This document shows, piece after piece, positions 53,897-61,369 of a stretch of DNA of 64,000 nucleotides (position 1 is its first letter; every line of letters begins with the position of its first letter). The stretch is taken from contig JAEXRH010000012.1 of the NCBI GenBank assembly GCA_023438065.1, positions 434,001 through 498,000 on the forward strand, given 5' to 3'. Below the pieces are notes generated by a model. It made no database searches and was not told the DNA's origin. It saw only the letters and a program-made list of their open reading frames with translations. The stretch comes from Spirochaetota bacterium (lineage in GTDB: Bacteria; Spirochaetota; Spirochaetia; Treponematales; Treponemataceae). The position numbers were made by a program, and so were the translations under genes.

Positions 53897-55585
53897 ATGA
53901 CAGTGCCCGCATCGGTTTTATCCGTGCTTTTGTCGGCGATCATGCTCTCCCTCGGCATCCCGAACGAGCTTTTCAAGCAGGGATCGGCCGTATTCGGCCT
54001 TCTCTCGCTCATTCCGCTCTATCTCGCCCTCCGGGACTCGAGAAGCTGGGCCCAGGCGGGTTTCCTCGGCGGACTGATGATGTTTCTCGTGCACGTCATG
54101 TCGAGTTTTTGGCTCGCCTACTTCAAGGATTTCGCGATCTTCACCCTCGGAGCGTCAGCCCTCGCGTATTTCGGCCTCGGCATCCTCGCCGGCTGGCTCC
54201 TCCGGTACGTCCTGCAATCCCCCCGAACCTTGAGACCCTTCCTGTTCGCGGGGGTGTGGCTCGCCTGGGAATGGTTCAAATCGACCGGGTTCCTCGCCTA
54301 TCCCTGGGGAACGCTCGCGATGTCGAGCCGGGAGCTTTCGGTCCTCATCCAGATCGCGGAACTGACCGGTGTGTGGGGAATCGGTTTTCTCATGGCGCTC
54401 GCGCAAGGGCTCGCGGCGGAAACCCTTTTCCCGCGAACGGTAGCCGTCAGGCCCGGCAAGAGCGCACGGCATCCCCTGTACCATCCGTCGTATGCCGTAC
54501 TGGAGCGGCCGGAAGGCGCGCTCGGGCGATCAGGCGGCAGGGACGCTTCCAGGACGACGCTTCTCCCCTCGGTTCGCGAAATGCGCGGGTCGCTCGCCTT
54601 CGCCGCCATCCTTTTCGCCACCGTCCTCTCGTTCGGACTGGCGCGGTTTTCTTTCCCGCCAAAAAGCGAGACGACCCTCAACGTCGTCATGGTTCAGCAA
54701 AACTCGGATCCTTGGGCCGGGGGCGGACTCGGGAGAAACCTCCGCGTGTCCCAGCGGCTCACCCGGGAAGCGATCGAGAAAAGCGGCCGGAACGCCGACC
54801 TCGTCGTCTGGAGCGAGTCGGTCCTCTCCTGGCCCTACGAGCGAAACAAGCGGTATTACGAAAGCCACCCCAAGGACGATCCCTTCATTCCCTTCATGCG
54901 CTCCGTCGGAGTTCCCCTCCTCGTCGGTTCCCCGGTCCTCCTTGACGAAGCGAAGGAGGACTTCGCGAACGCGGTCATCTACGTCGGCCCCGACGGAACC
55001 CAGCTCGGCTGGTACGGAAAGATGCAGCTCGTGCCTTTCGCGGAGTACATCCCGTTCGCCGAACATCCCCTTGTCGCGAAGTTCTTCGATTCCCTCGTCG
55101 GTTTCTCGAAAGGCTGGATTCCCGGCGAGGAATACACCGTATTCCCGGTCACGAACGCGGAGGGCAAGACCGTCCGGTTTACCGCCCCGATCTGCTTCGA
55201 GGACGCCTTCCCCGGTCAAGCCGCGCGCCTTCACAACGCGGGAAGCGACTTGCTCATCAATCTCACGAACGACGCATGGTCGAACACCGAAAGCGCCGAG
55301 TACCAGCATTTCGCCATCGCGTCGTTCCGGACGATCGAGCTCCGCACGACCTTGATCCGCTCCACCAACGGCGGCTACTCGAGCGTGATCGATCCGCTCG
55401 GAAGGGTTATCGTCGACCTTCCCCTCTTCGTCGAGGCATCCGTGAACGCGATCGTTCCCGTGTATCCCCACGTGAAAACCTTCTACGCCCGCTTCGGGGA
55501 CTGGTTTCCCGCGCTCGCGTGCGTTCTCGTCCTCATCGCCATGATTCAGCAAGAATTGATTGACAGACGGAGGCGCTTCGGTTAA
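53897..55585 (+). CDS. lnt: Apolipoprotein N-acyltransferase
   Basis: This 562-residue membrane enzyme adds the third acyl chain to lipoproteins. About six transmembrane helices are followed by a nitrilase-like periplasmic domain with the catalytic triad: Glu in VVWSESVLSW, Lys in WYGKMQLVPFAEYIPF, Cys in FTAPICFEDAFPG. A Ser/Arg-rich insert (about 160-220) precedes the nitrilase domain. The ATG at 53885 lies in the -10 box, so 53897 is chosen. Length is slightly above the usual 510. Confidence 0.92.
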   Translation: MTVPASVLSVLLSAIMLSLGIPNELFKQGSAVFGLLSLIPLYLALRDSRSWAQAGFLGGLMMFLVHVMSSFWLAYFKDFAIFTLGASALAYFGLGILAGWLLRYVLQSPRTLRPFLFAGVWLAWEWFKSTGFLAYPWGTLAMSSRELSVLIQIAELTGVWGIGFLMALAQGLAAETLFPRTVAVRPGKSARHPLYHPSYAVLERPEGALGRSGGRDASRTTLLPSVREMRGSLAFAAILFATVLSFGLARFSFPPKSETTLNVVMVQQNSDPWAGGGLGRNLRVSQRLTREAIEKSGRNADLVVWSESVLSWPYERNKRYYESHPKDDPFIPFMRSVGVPLLVGSPVLLDEAKEDFANAVIYVGPDGTQLGWYGKMQLVPFAEYIPFAEHPLVAKFFDSLVGFSKGWIPGEEYTVFPVTNAEGKTVRFTAPICFEDAFPGQAARLHNAGSDLLINLTNDAWSNTESAEYQHFAIASFRTIELRTTLIRSTNGGYSSVIDPLGRVIVDLPLFVEASVNAIVPVYPHVKTFYARFGDWFPALACVLVLIAMIQQELIDRRRRFG

Positions 55586-55598
55586 CCTCTGCTATCAG

Positions 55599-56579
55599 AT
55601 GGTTAACACCGAACAGGCAACCAGCACCAAAGGAAAGGTTCTCGAAATCCTTCGAAACGCCGATCATCCCGTTTCCGGCTCGGCGATCGCCGAAACCCTG
55701 GATCTTTCGCGGGTCGCCGTGTGGAAGGCGGTCAAGTCCCTTTGCGAGGCGGGATACGGGATCGACTCCGGAACCGCCGGCTATTACCTGCGCACGGACC
55801 CCGCCGACAGCCTCAATCCCTGGGAATTCGGCGCCGACGAACGGCTCGTCAGGCACGTACCGGAAACCGACTCGACGATGACCCTCGCCCGCGAGGCGGC
55901 TCTTTCTTCCTGTCCCGACGGCTTCATCATCGTGGCCGACGCGCAAACGACCGGAAGGGGAACCGGCTCAAAGCGCTGGGATTCCGTTCCTGGGGGGCTT
56001 TTCTTTACCATGGTAACGCGGCCGCTCCTCCCGGCGGCCTATCTCCATCGCGAGGTACTCGCCGCCCAATGCGCCCTCGTCCGGGTACTAACCGGGATAT
56101 CGGGCGCACGGGCTTTCCCGGGATGGCCGAACGATATCCTCGTCATGACGAAGGGCGGCCCGAAAAAAGCGGGCGGAATCCTGGCCGAATCGCTCGTATC
56201 GGGAAACCAGACCGTTTTTTGCAATGTCGGCGTCGGGATCAACACCGGCGAGGGTGCGCGCGATGCCGGTTACGGGGCAATACCCGCGGGACGGCGGGAG
56301 ATCCTTGCCGCGTTCAGGCGGGAGTTCTCGCGTACGCGGCTAGCGGACGATTCACTCGTCGAGGAATGGAACTCGCTTTGCCCGGACGTCGATCGGGTCG
56401 TGAGGGTTTTGATCCATGAGCCCGAGACGACGGAGCGCGAGCTCGTATTCCGTGGCGTCGATACCATGGGCTTCGCCCGTTTCGAGTCCCCAAACGCTTC
56501 TACGCCGGAAACAGAACGAATCATTCACCGGTATCCTCCCGGAGGCGCATCAATTCTCGATAAAGGCAGGTTATCATGA
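55599..56579 (+). CDS. birA: Biotin ligase / biotin operon repressor
   Basis: This 326-residue bifunctional protein has an N-terminal winged helix (about 8-60, ILRNADHPVSGSAIAETLDL) and a biotin-protein ligase domain (GRGTGSKRWDSVPGGLFFTM, then GWPNDILV and GGILAES). It attaches biotin to carboxylases and can repress biotin genes. The ATG at 55599 is used; a 13-residue upstream extension lies in lnt. It starts 13 nt after lnt and overlaps bioY by 4 bp, so it may regulate the following uptake genes. Confidence 0.92.
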   Translation: MVNTEQATSTKGKVLEILRNADHPVSGSAIAETLDLSRVAVWKAVKSLCEAGYGIDSGTAGYYLRTDPADSLNPWEFGADERLVRHVPETDSTMTLAREAALSSCPDGFIIVADAQTTGRGTGSKRWDSVPGGLFFTMVTRPLLPAAYLHREVLAAQCALVRVLTGISGARAFPGWPNDILVMTKGGPKKAGGILAESLVSGNQTVFCNVGVGINTGEGARDAGYGAIPAGRREILAAFRREFSRTRLADDSLVEEWNSLCPDVDRVVRVLIHEPETTERELVFRGVDTMGFARFESPNASTPETERIIHRYPPGGASILDKGRLS

Positions 56580-57133
56580 AACAGAGTTCGCTCAGGTCGG
56601 TCTATACCGCCCTCTTCGCCGCGCTCATCTCGGTCGGCGCGATCGTCACGATCCCTATCGGTCCGGTACCGATCGTGCTCCAAAACGCCTTCGCGATCCT
56701 CGCGGGACTCCTCCTCGGTCCCCTGCAAGGCGCCGGAGCGGTCGGTCTCTTTCTTCTCGCGGGAGCGCTCGGGCTCCCCGTCTTCTCGGGCGGCAAGGGC
56801 GGGTTTGCCGTCCTCGTCGGCCCGACCGGCGGCTACCTCGTCGGCTACTTCATCGGGGCGCTCGTGGCCGGTTACGCGGTCAAGCGCGCGTCGAAAACGA
56901 ACGCGCTCGAGGCCGTCCCGGTAGTCCTCTCGGCCGCGATCGCGGGCTTCGCGTGCATCTACATTCCGGGCGTCCTCGGACTCAGAAAGGCCCTCGGTAT
57001 CGATCTCGCGCAGGCGATCCTCAAGGGGGTCGTTCCCTTCCTCTTTGCCGACGCGATCAAGATCGCGATCATCGTCCCGATCGCGTTGAAGGTTCGCCCC
57101 GTCATCGAGCGCGCGCTCAATCCCGATGCTTGA
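56576..57133 (+). CDS. bioY: Biotin ECF transporter S component BioY
   Basis: This 185-residue membrane protein captures biotin. It has six predicted helices with the BioY signature FSGGKGGFAVLVGPTGGYLVG (read in parts) and the GPVPIVLQNAFAILAG segment. Its ATG forms ATGA with birA, and it overlaps the ATPase gene by 8 bp. Together with BioM and BioN it makes an ECF transporter. Confidence 0.94.
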   Translation: MKQSSLRSVYTALFAALISVGAIVTIPIGPVPIVLQNAFAILAGLLLGPLQGAGAVGLFLLAGALGLPVFSGGKGGFAVLVGPTGGYLVGYFIGALVAGYAVKRASKTNALEAVPVVLSAAIAGFACIYIPGVLGLRKALGIDLAQAILKGVVPFLFADAIKIAIIVPIALKVRPVIERALNPDA

Positions 57134-57869
57134 GGTTTCATCCCTCACCCGGCGCTTTCCCGGATGCGCGCGCGCGGCCCTCGACGGGGTAAGCTTTCGC
57201 GTCGAGAAGGGGGAATGCGTCGTGGTATCGGGCGCGAACGGCTCGGGAAAAAGCGTGTTGATGCACCTTATTGCGGGTCTTGACGCGCCAACCTCCGGTT
57301 CCGTTTCGATCGGCAAGGTCGACGGGAGGGAGGCCCGCGTGGGCCTCGTCTTTCAGGACGCCGACGCGCAGATTCTCGGCGACACGGTCGAGGAGGACGC
57401 GGCCTTCGGTCCCCTGAACCTCGGATTTCCGCCCGCCCGCGCCCGCGAGCTCGCGCACGAGGCCATTGCCCGCGTAGCCCTCGTCCCGCTCATGAAAGCC
57501 CCGGCGAGAACCCTTTCCGGCGGGGAAAAAAGGCGGCTCGCCGTCGCCGGGATTCTCGCGATGGAAGCGGAGATCATCGTGTTCGACGAGCCGTACGCGA
57601 ACCTCGATTGGCCGGGGGTTCTCCAGGTCAACGGAGTCGTCAAGGATCTCAAGAAGGCGGGAAAGACCGTTATCGTGCTTACCCACGAGCTCGAGAAGGT
57701 CCTTGCCCTCGCGAATCGGCTCATCGTCCTTTTCGAGGGCACGCTTGCCTACGACGGAACCCCCGAGGACGCCGTCTCGGGGAGGGTCGCCCTCGAATCC
57801 TGGGGTATCCGGAATCCTCTCGGGCGCTACGATTCATGGGAAGACCTCGTATGGGACCAGAACGCGTGA
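57126..57869 (+). CDS. bioM: Biotin ECF transporter ATPase BioM
   Basis: This 247-residue ABC ATPase has Walker A GANGSGKS, Q-loop VFQDADAQI, signature LSGGEKRRLAVAGIL and Walker B IIVFDEPYANLDWPG. It belongs to the CbiO/EcfA type. It overlaps bioY by 8 bp and the following T-component gene by up to 19 bp, a fully overlapping BioYMN cassette. Confidence 0.94.
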   Translation: MLEVSSLTRRFPGCARAALDGVSFRVEKGECVVVSGANGSGKSVLMHLIAGLDAPTSGSVSIGKVDGREARVGLVFQDADAQILGDTVEEDAAFGPLNLGFPPARARELAHEAIARVALVPLMKAPARTLSGGEKRRLAVAGILAMEAEIIVFDEPYANLDWPGVLQVNGVVKDLKKAGKTVIVLTHELEKVLALANRLIVLFEGTLAYDGTPEDAVSGRVALESWGIRNPLGRYDSWEDLVWDQNA

Positions 57870-58579
57870 AAGGGAAAAACGTCACCCTCTTCGGATATCG
57901 GCCCGCGAACACCCCGATTCATCGCGCGCCCGCCATCGGGAAATTGGCCGCGCTCGCCGTCTCGGGGGTCTGCGCCTTCGCCCCCCATCCCGCCTTTCCC
58001 CTCGCTATCGGAGCGATCCTCGTCATTGCGGCGGTCCTCGCGAAAGTACCCCTTTCGTCGCACCGGAGAAACCTCGGCATCGTCCTGGGCTATACTGTCC
58101 TCATCGCTGCTTTTCGCTTCATCGGACCGCTTCCCGACGGGGATACGCTCATTGCGGGTCTTGCGGAAACGGGGATCTACGTCTCGCGGCTCGCGATCGC
58201 GCTCCTCGCGGGCACGGTCTTCTACGAGACGACGAGTAGCCTTGACCTCCGCAACGCCCTATACGGCATCCAGCGCCTCTTCGCGCGCGCGACGCGGCGC
58301 CTTCCGTACCTCCGTCGCGCGGAAGCAGACACGCCGGCATTCGATTTCGCGCTCCTTTTCTCGCTCACGATTTCCTTTATCCCGCGCGTCTTCGAGTCCT
58401 GGGATAGCCTCAATCGTTCGTGGGACGCCCGGGGCGGCAAGGCGCGACGAGGCGTCAGGGGCGCCCTCGCCCGCGTTTCGGCGCTCATTCCCCTCCTTAT
58501 TATTAACCTTCTTGGAGTCGCTTCCGTCACCGAACGGGCGATTCGCAATCGCTCAAGCGACCGTAAAAACTCGCGGTAA
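57851..58579 (+). CDS. bioN: Biotin ECF transporter T component BioN
   Basis: This 242-residue transmembrane protein has four or five helices (about 30-130 and 220-240) and the long coupling helix with the A-R-G type motif (SWDARGGKARRGVRG), like EcfT/BioN. The ATG at 57851 overlaps bioM by 19 bp; a GTG at 57866 makes a 4-bp overlap and is an alternative start. Confidence 0.87.
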   Translation: MGPERVKGKNVTLFGYRPANTPIHRAPAIGKLAALAVSGVCAFAPHPAFPLAIGAILVIAAVLAKVPLSSHRRNLGIVLGYTVLIAAFRFIGPLPDGDTLIAGLAETGIYVSRLAIALLAGTVFYETTSSLDLRNALYGIQRLFARATRRLPYLRRAEADTPAFDFALLFSLTISFIPRVFESWDSLNRSWDARGGKARRGVRGALARVSALIPLLIINLLGVASVTERAIRNRSSDRKNSR

Positions 58580-58594
58580 ACCCTCTTTTTTTCC

Positions 58595-58623
58595 TTGCCA
58601 AACGCTATAAATGGTGCTATAGT
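58595..58623 (+). promoter_or_regulatory. Promoter of the nrdR-nrdD cluster
   Basis: TTGCCA (58595-58600), a 17-bp spacer and TATAGT (58618-58623). The spacer contains the first NrdR-box-like sequence. The expected start is near 58630 with a leader of about 49 nt. Confidence 0.7.
58602..58617 (+). promoter_or_regulatory. NrdR-box-like operator 1
   Basis: ACGCTATAAATGGTGC matches 12 of 16 positions of the NrdR-box consensus ACACTATATATAGTGT and fills the spacer between -35 and -10. The partner box at 58642 lies 40 bp downstream. Confidence 0.55.
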
Positions 58624-58641
58624 CGTCTTTACGGGCCGGAT

Positions 58642-58657
58642 ACACCATATCTGGCAC
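58642..58657 (+). promoter_or_regulatory. NrdR-box-like operator 2
   Basis: ACACCATATCTGGCAC matches the left half of the NrdR-box consensus fully except one base; the right half is degenerate (about 10 of 16 overall). It lies about 12 nt after the predicted transcription start. Confidence 0.45.
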
Positions 58658-58678
58658 CCCACCGATAGAGGTTACACC

Positions 58679-59152
58679 ATGCGTTGTCCCCATTGCGGCA
58701 GCTTTGACGATAAGGTAATTGAGTCCCGCACGCTCGCGAACGGGGACAGCATCCGCAGAAGGCGCGAGTGCATCGGCTGCGGATACCGCTTCACGAGCTA
58801 CGAGCGCATCGAGGAAAAGCCGTTCATGGTGATCAAGCGCGACGGAAGGAGGCAGCCCTTCGACCGCGCGAAGATCGAGCACGGAATCCAGCGGGCCCTC
58901 GAAAAGCGCCCGGTTTCGAGCATGACGATCGAGAACATCGTCAACGAGATCGAGGACCAGGCCGTCATGGCCGGCAAGGGAAGCCACGAAATCCCGAGCT
59001 CGGTGCTCGGGGAACTCGCGCTCGCGAAGCTCAACGAGGTCGACAAGGTCGCCTACATCCGCTTCGCGTCGGTCTATCGGCATTTCGAGAACCTGGAAGA
59101 GTTCATGGAAGAAGTTAATAAAGTGGGAGGGAAGAATGGCAGCGACGAGTGA
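58679..59152 (+). CDS. nrdR: Ribonucleotide reductase repressor NrdR
   Basis: This 157-residue regulator has an N-terminal zinc ribbon (MRCPHCGSFDDKVIESR, then CIGCGYRFTSYER) and a C-terminal ATP-cone (about 48-140, MVIKRDGRRQPFDRAKIEHG). It binds ATP/dATP and represses RNR genes. The ATG at 58679 begins at the zinc ribbon; a 28-residue extension upstream is discarded. A GAGG site lies 8 nt upstream. It overlaps nrdD by 17 bp. Confidence 0.95.
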   Translation: MRCPHCGSFDDKVIESRTLANGDSIRRRRECIGCGYRFTSYERIEEKPFMVIKRDGRRQPFDRAKIEHGIQRALEKRPVSSMTIENIVNEIEDQAVMAGKGSHEIPSSVLGELALAKLNEVDKVAYIRFASVYRHFENLEEFMEEVNKVGGKNGSDE

Positions 59153-61259
59153 AGTGACGGATCAGGGAGTATTCCCGGAATGGAAGCATTTCCTGGGAAC
59201 CTCCAAGGACGACGGGAATCAGACGATCGTCCGCAACGTCGTCAAGCGCTCCGGAGAGATCACCGGGTATGACCGCTCGAAGATCGAACGCGCGATCGGA
59301 AAGGCGATCGCCGCCTGCGAGGGAACCGCGAACGCGGACCGCGCGAAGGCGATCACCGACCGCGTCGAGGAGGAGCTCCGCGTCCTGATGGCCGGCCGTC
59401 ACGCCCATTCCATCCCGGCGATCGAGGAGATCCAGGACATCGTCGAGACCGTGCTCATCAAGCTCGGCGAGGTGCGCGTCGCGAAGGCCTACATCCTCTA
59501 CCGCGCGCGGCACGAGGCGATCCGCGACACCGAGAAGCTCATGCTCGACATCGACGACACGATGAACGGGTACCTGTCGCAGTCGGACTGGCGCGTCAAG
59601 GAAAACGCGAACGTCAACTTCTCGCTCGGGGGACTCATCCTCCATAACTCGGGAACCATCACCGCCAACTACTGGCTCAAGAACATCTATCCCGAGGAGG
59701 TCGCCGAGGCGCACCGGAGCGCGGCGTTCCACCTCCACGATCTTTCCATGTTCTCCGGCTACTGCGCGGGCTGGTCGATCAGGCAGCTCATCGCCGAGGG
59801 TCTCGGGGGCGTTCCCGACAAGATCACCTCGAAACCGGCGCGCCACCTTTCGACCCTCATCCAGCAAATCGTCAACTTCCTCGGGATCATGCAGAACGAG
59901 TGGGCGGGCGCACAGGCATTCAGCTCCTTCGACACCTACCTCGCCCCCTTCGTCAAGAAAGACAACCTTTCGGACAAGGAGGTGAAGCAGTGCCTCCAGA
60001 GCTTCATCTACGGCGTCAATACCCCGAGCCGCTGGGGCAGCCAGGCTCCCTTCACGAACATCACCCTCGACTGGAACTGCCCGGCCGACCTCGCGGAAAA
60101 GAACGCGGTCGTCGGGGGCGGCGAGATGCCCTTTACCTACGGCGACTGCCAGCCGGAGATGGACACGATCAACCGTATCTTCATCGAGCTCATGCTCGAG
60201 GGCGACGCGGCGGGCCGCGGGTTCCAGTACCCGATCCCTACCTATAACGTCACGAGCGACTTCGACTGGTCGAGCCCGAACGCCGAGCTCCTCTTCGAGA
60301 TGACCGCCCGCTACGGCACGCCCTACTTCCAGAACTTCATCAACTCCGACCTCAATCCGTCGGACGTCCGCTCGATGTGCTGCCGCCTCCAGCTCGACAA
60401 GCGCGAGCTCCGCAAGCGCGGCGGCGGGCTCTTCGGCTCGGACGAGTTCACCGGCTCCATCGGCGTCGTGACGATCAACATGCCGCAGATCGGGTATCTC
60501 GCTAAGAGCGAGGCCCAGTACTTCGCCCGGCTCGATTACCTCATGGAGCAGGCGAAGATAAGCCTCCAGCTCAAGCGCAAGGTAATCGAGCGGCTCCTCG
60601 ACGGCGGGCTCTTCCCGTACACGAGGCGCTACTTGAGCCACCTCAACAACCACTTCTCGACGATCGGCATCTGCGGCATGAACGAGTCGTGCCTCAACTT
60701 CCTCGGGGTCGACATCGTCAACCCGCGCGGCAAGGCATTCGCGGAGAAGGTCCTTTCGCACATGCGGCAGAAGCTCGCGGACTTCCAGGAAGAATCCGGT
60801 GAGCTCTTCAACCTCGAGGCGACGCCCGCCGAGAGCACCTCGTACCGGCTCGCGCGGCACGACAAGAAGCACTATCCCGACATCATCACCTCGGGAGACG
60901 ACGATCCCTTCTACACGAACTCGAGCCAGCTTCCGGTGAACTACACGAGCGACATCTTCGAGGCGCTCGACCATCAGGAAGCGCTCCAGCGGAAGTACAC
61001 CGGCGGAACGGTATTCCATATCTTCCTCGGCGAGGCAGTCAAGGACTGGGAATCGTGCCGCGACCTCGTGAAGGCCGTCGCGTCGAACTACCGGATCCCG
61101 TACTTCTCGATCTCGCCGACCTTCTCGGTATGCCCGACCCACGGCTACATCAACGGCGAGCACTTCGAGTGCCCGAAATGCAAGGCCGAGCGCGAGGAGG
61201 TCCTCGTCGGAAAACTCGCCGAGCTCGAGAAGGAACGCCAGGAGGCGATCGCCCGATAA
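59136..61259 (+). CDS. nrdD: Anaerobic (class III) ribonucleotide reductase catalytic chain, lacking its glycyl-radical domain
   Basis: This 707-residue protein has an N-terminal ATP-cone (about 30-125, NVVKRSGEITGYDRSKIERA), a ten-stranded catalytic barrel with the thiyl-radical Cys in IGICGMNES (C513) and conserved C415-C416 (MCCRLQLD), and a C-terminal zinc site (C666-x2-H669 ... C679-x2-C682). Standard NrdD proteins then carry an R-x-x-G-Y glycyl-radical motif; here only 25 charged helical residues (KLAELEKERQEAIAR end) follow. The motif is found in the next gene. It overlaps nrdR by 17 bp with a GGGAGGG site before the ATG. Activity must need the second subunit. Confidence 0.9.
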   Translation: MAATSEVTDQGVFPEWKHFLGTSKDDGNQTIVRNVVKRSGEITGYDRSKIERAIGKAIAACEGTANADRAKAITDRVEEELRVLMAGRHAHSIPAIEEIQDIVETVLIKLGEVRVAKAYILYRARHEAIRDTEKLMLDIDDTMNGYLSQSDWRVKENANVNFSLGGLILHNSGTITANYWLKNIYPEEVAEAHRSAAFHLHDLSMFSGYCAGWSIRQLIAEGLGGVPDKITSKPARHLSTLIQQIVNFLGIMQNEWAGAQAFSSFDTYLAPFVKKDNLSDKEVKQCLQSFIYGVNTPSRWGSQAPFTNITLDWNCPADLAEKNAVVGGGEMPFTYGDCQPEMDTINRIFIELMLEGDAAGRGFQYPIPTYNVTSDFDWSSPNAELLFEMTARYGTPYFQNFINSDLNPSDVRSMCCRLQLDKRELRKRGGGLFGSDEFTGSIGVVTINMPQIGYLAKSEAQYFARLDYLMEQAKISLQLKRKVIERLLDGGLFPYTRRYLSHLNNHFSTIGICGMNESCLNFLGVDIVNPRGKAFAEKVLSHMRQKLADFQEESGELFNLEATPAESTSYRLARHDKKHYPDIITSGDDDPFYTNSSQLPVNYTSDIFEALDHQEALQRKYTGGTVFHIFLGEAVKDWESCRDLVKAVASNYRIPYFSISPTFSVCPTHGYINGEHFECPKCKAEREEVLVGKLAELEKERQEAIAR

Positions 61260-61307
61260 GCGGCACGCGGTCGGTTATCGACCCGCAAGCGACGATACAA
61301 ACCGGTC

Positions 61308-61328
61308 GGGCTGGCTGTCAGCGAGCCC
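61308..61328 (+). promoter_or_regulatory. Hairpin in the nrdD-61370 intergenic region
   Basis: GGGCT and AGCCC pair, enclosing a G-G mismatch and a GCT/AGC stem over a GTC loop. A second, weaker GGTCG/CGACC hairpin lies at about 61269-61283. There is no T tract, so these are more likely processing or stability elements than terminators. Confidence 0.45.
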
Positions 61329-61369
61329 CTCGGCTACCGAATACAAAATTGTCCCGGGAGGGGAGCAAA

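Noticed and set aside
57126..58579. A cobalt or nickel ECF transporter (CbiMNQO-like)
   Set aside because: The S component has BioY motifs and birA is the upstream neighbour, so biotin is the likely substrate.
58561..58595. An intrinsic terminator between bioN and nrdR
   Set aside because: A run of T residues is present but the only hairpin has a 4-bp stem with a long loop; not convincing.
59115..61163. A 682-codon open frame opposite nrdD
   Set aside because: It mirrors nrdD codon structure and has an Arg/Val/Asp/Glu-rich composition typical of antisense shadows in high-GC genomes.
61055..61369. The upstream part of the frame of the radical-domain gene, overlapping nrdD
   Set aside because: It has a Pro/Arg-rich shadow composition; the ATG at 61370 has a strong ribosome binding site and starts the recognisable domain.
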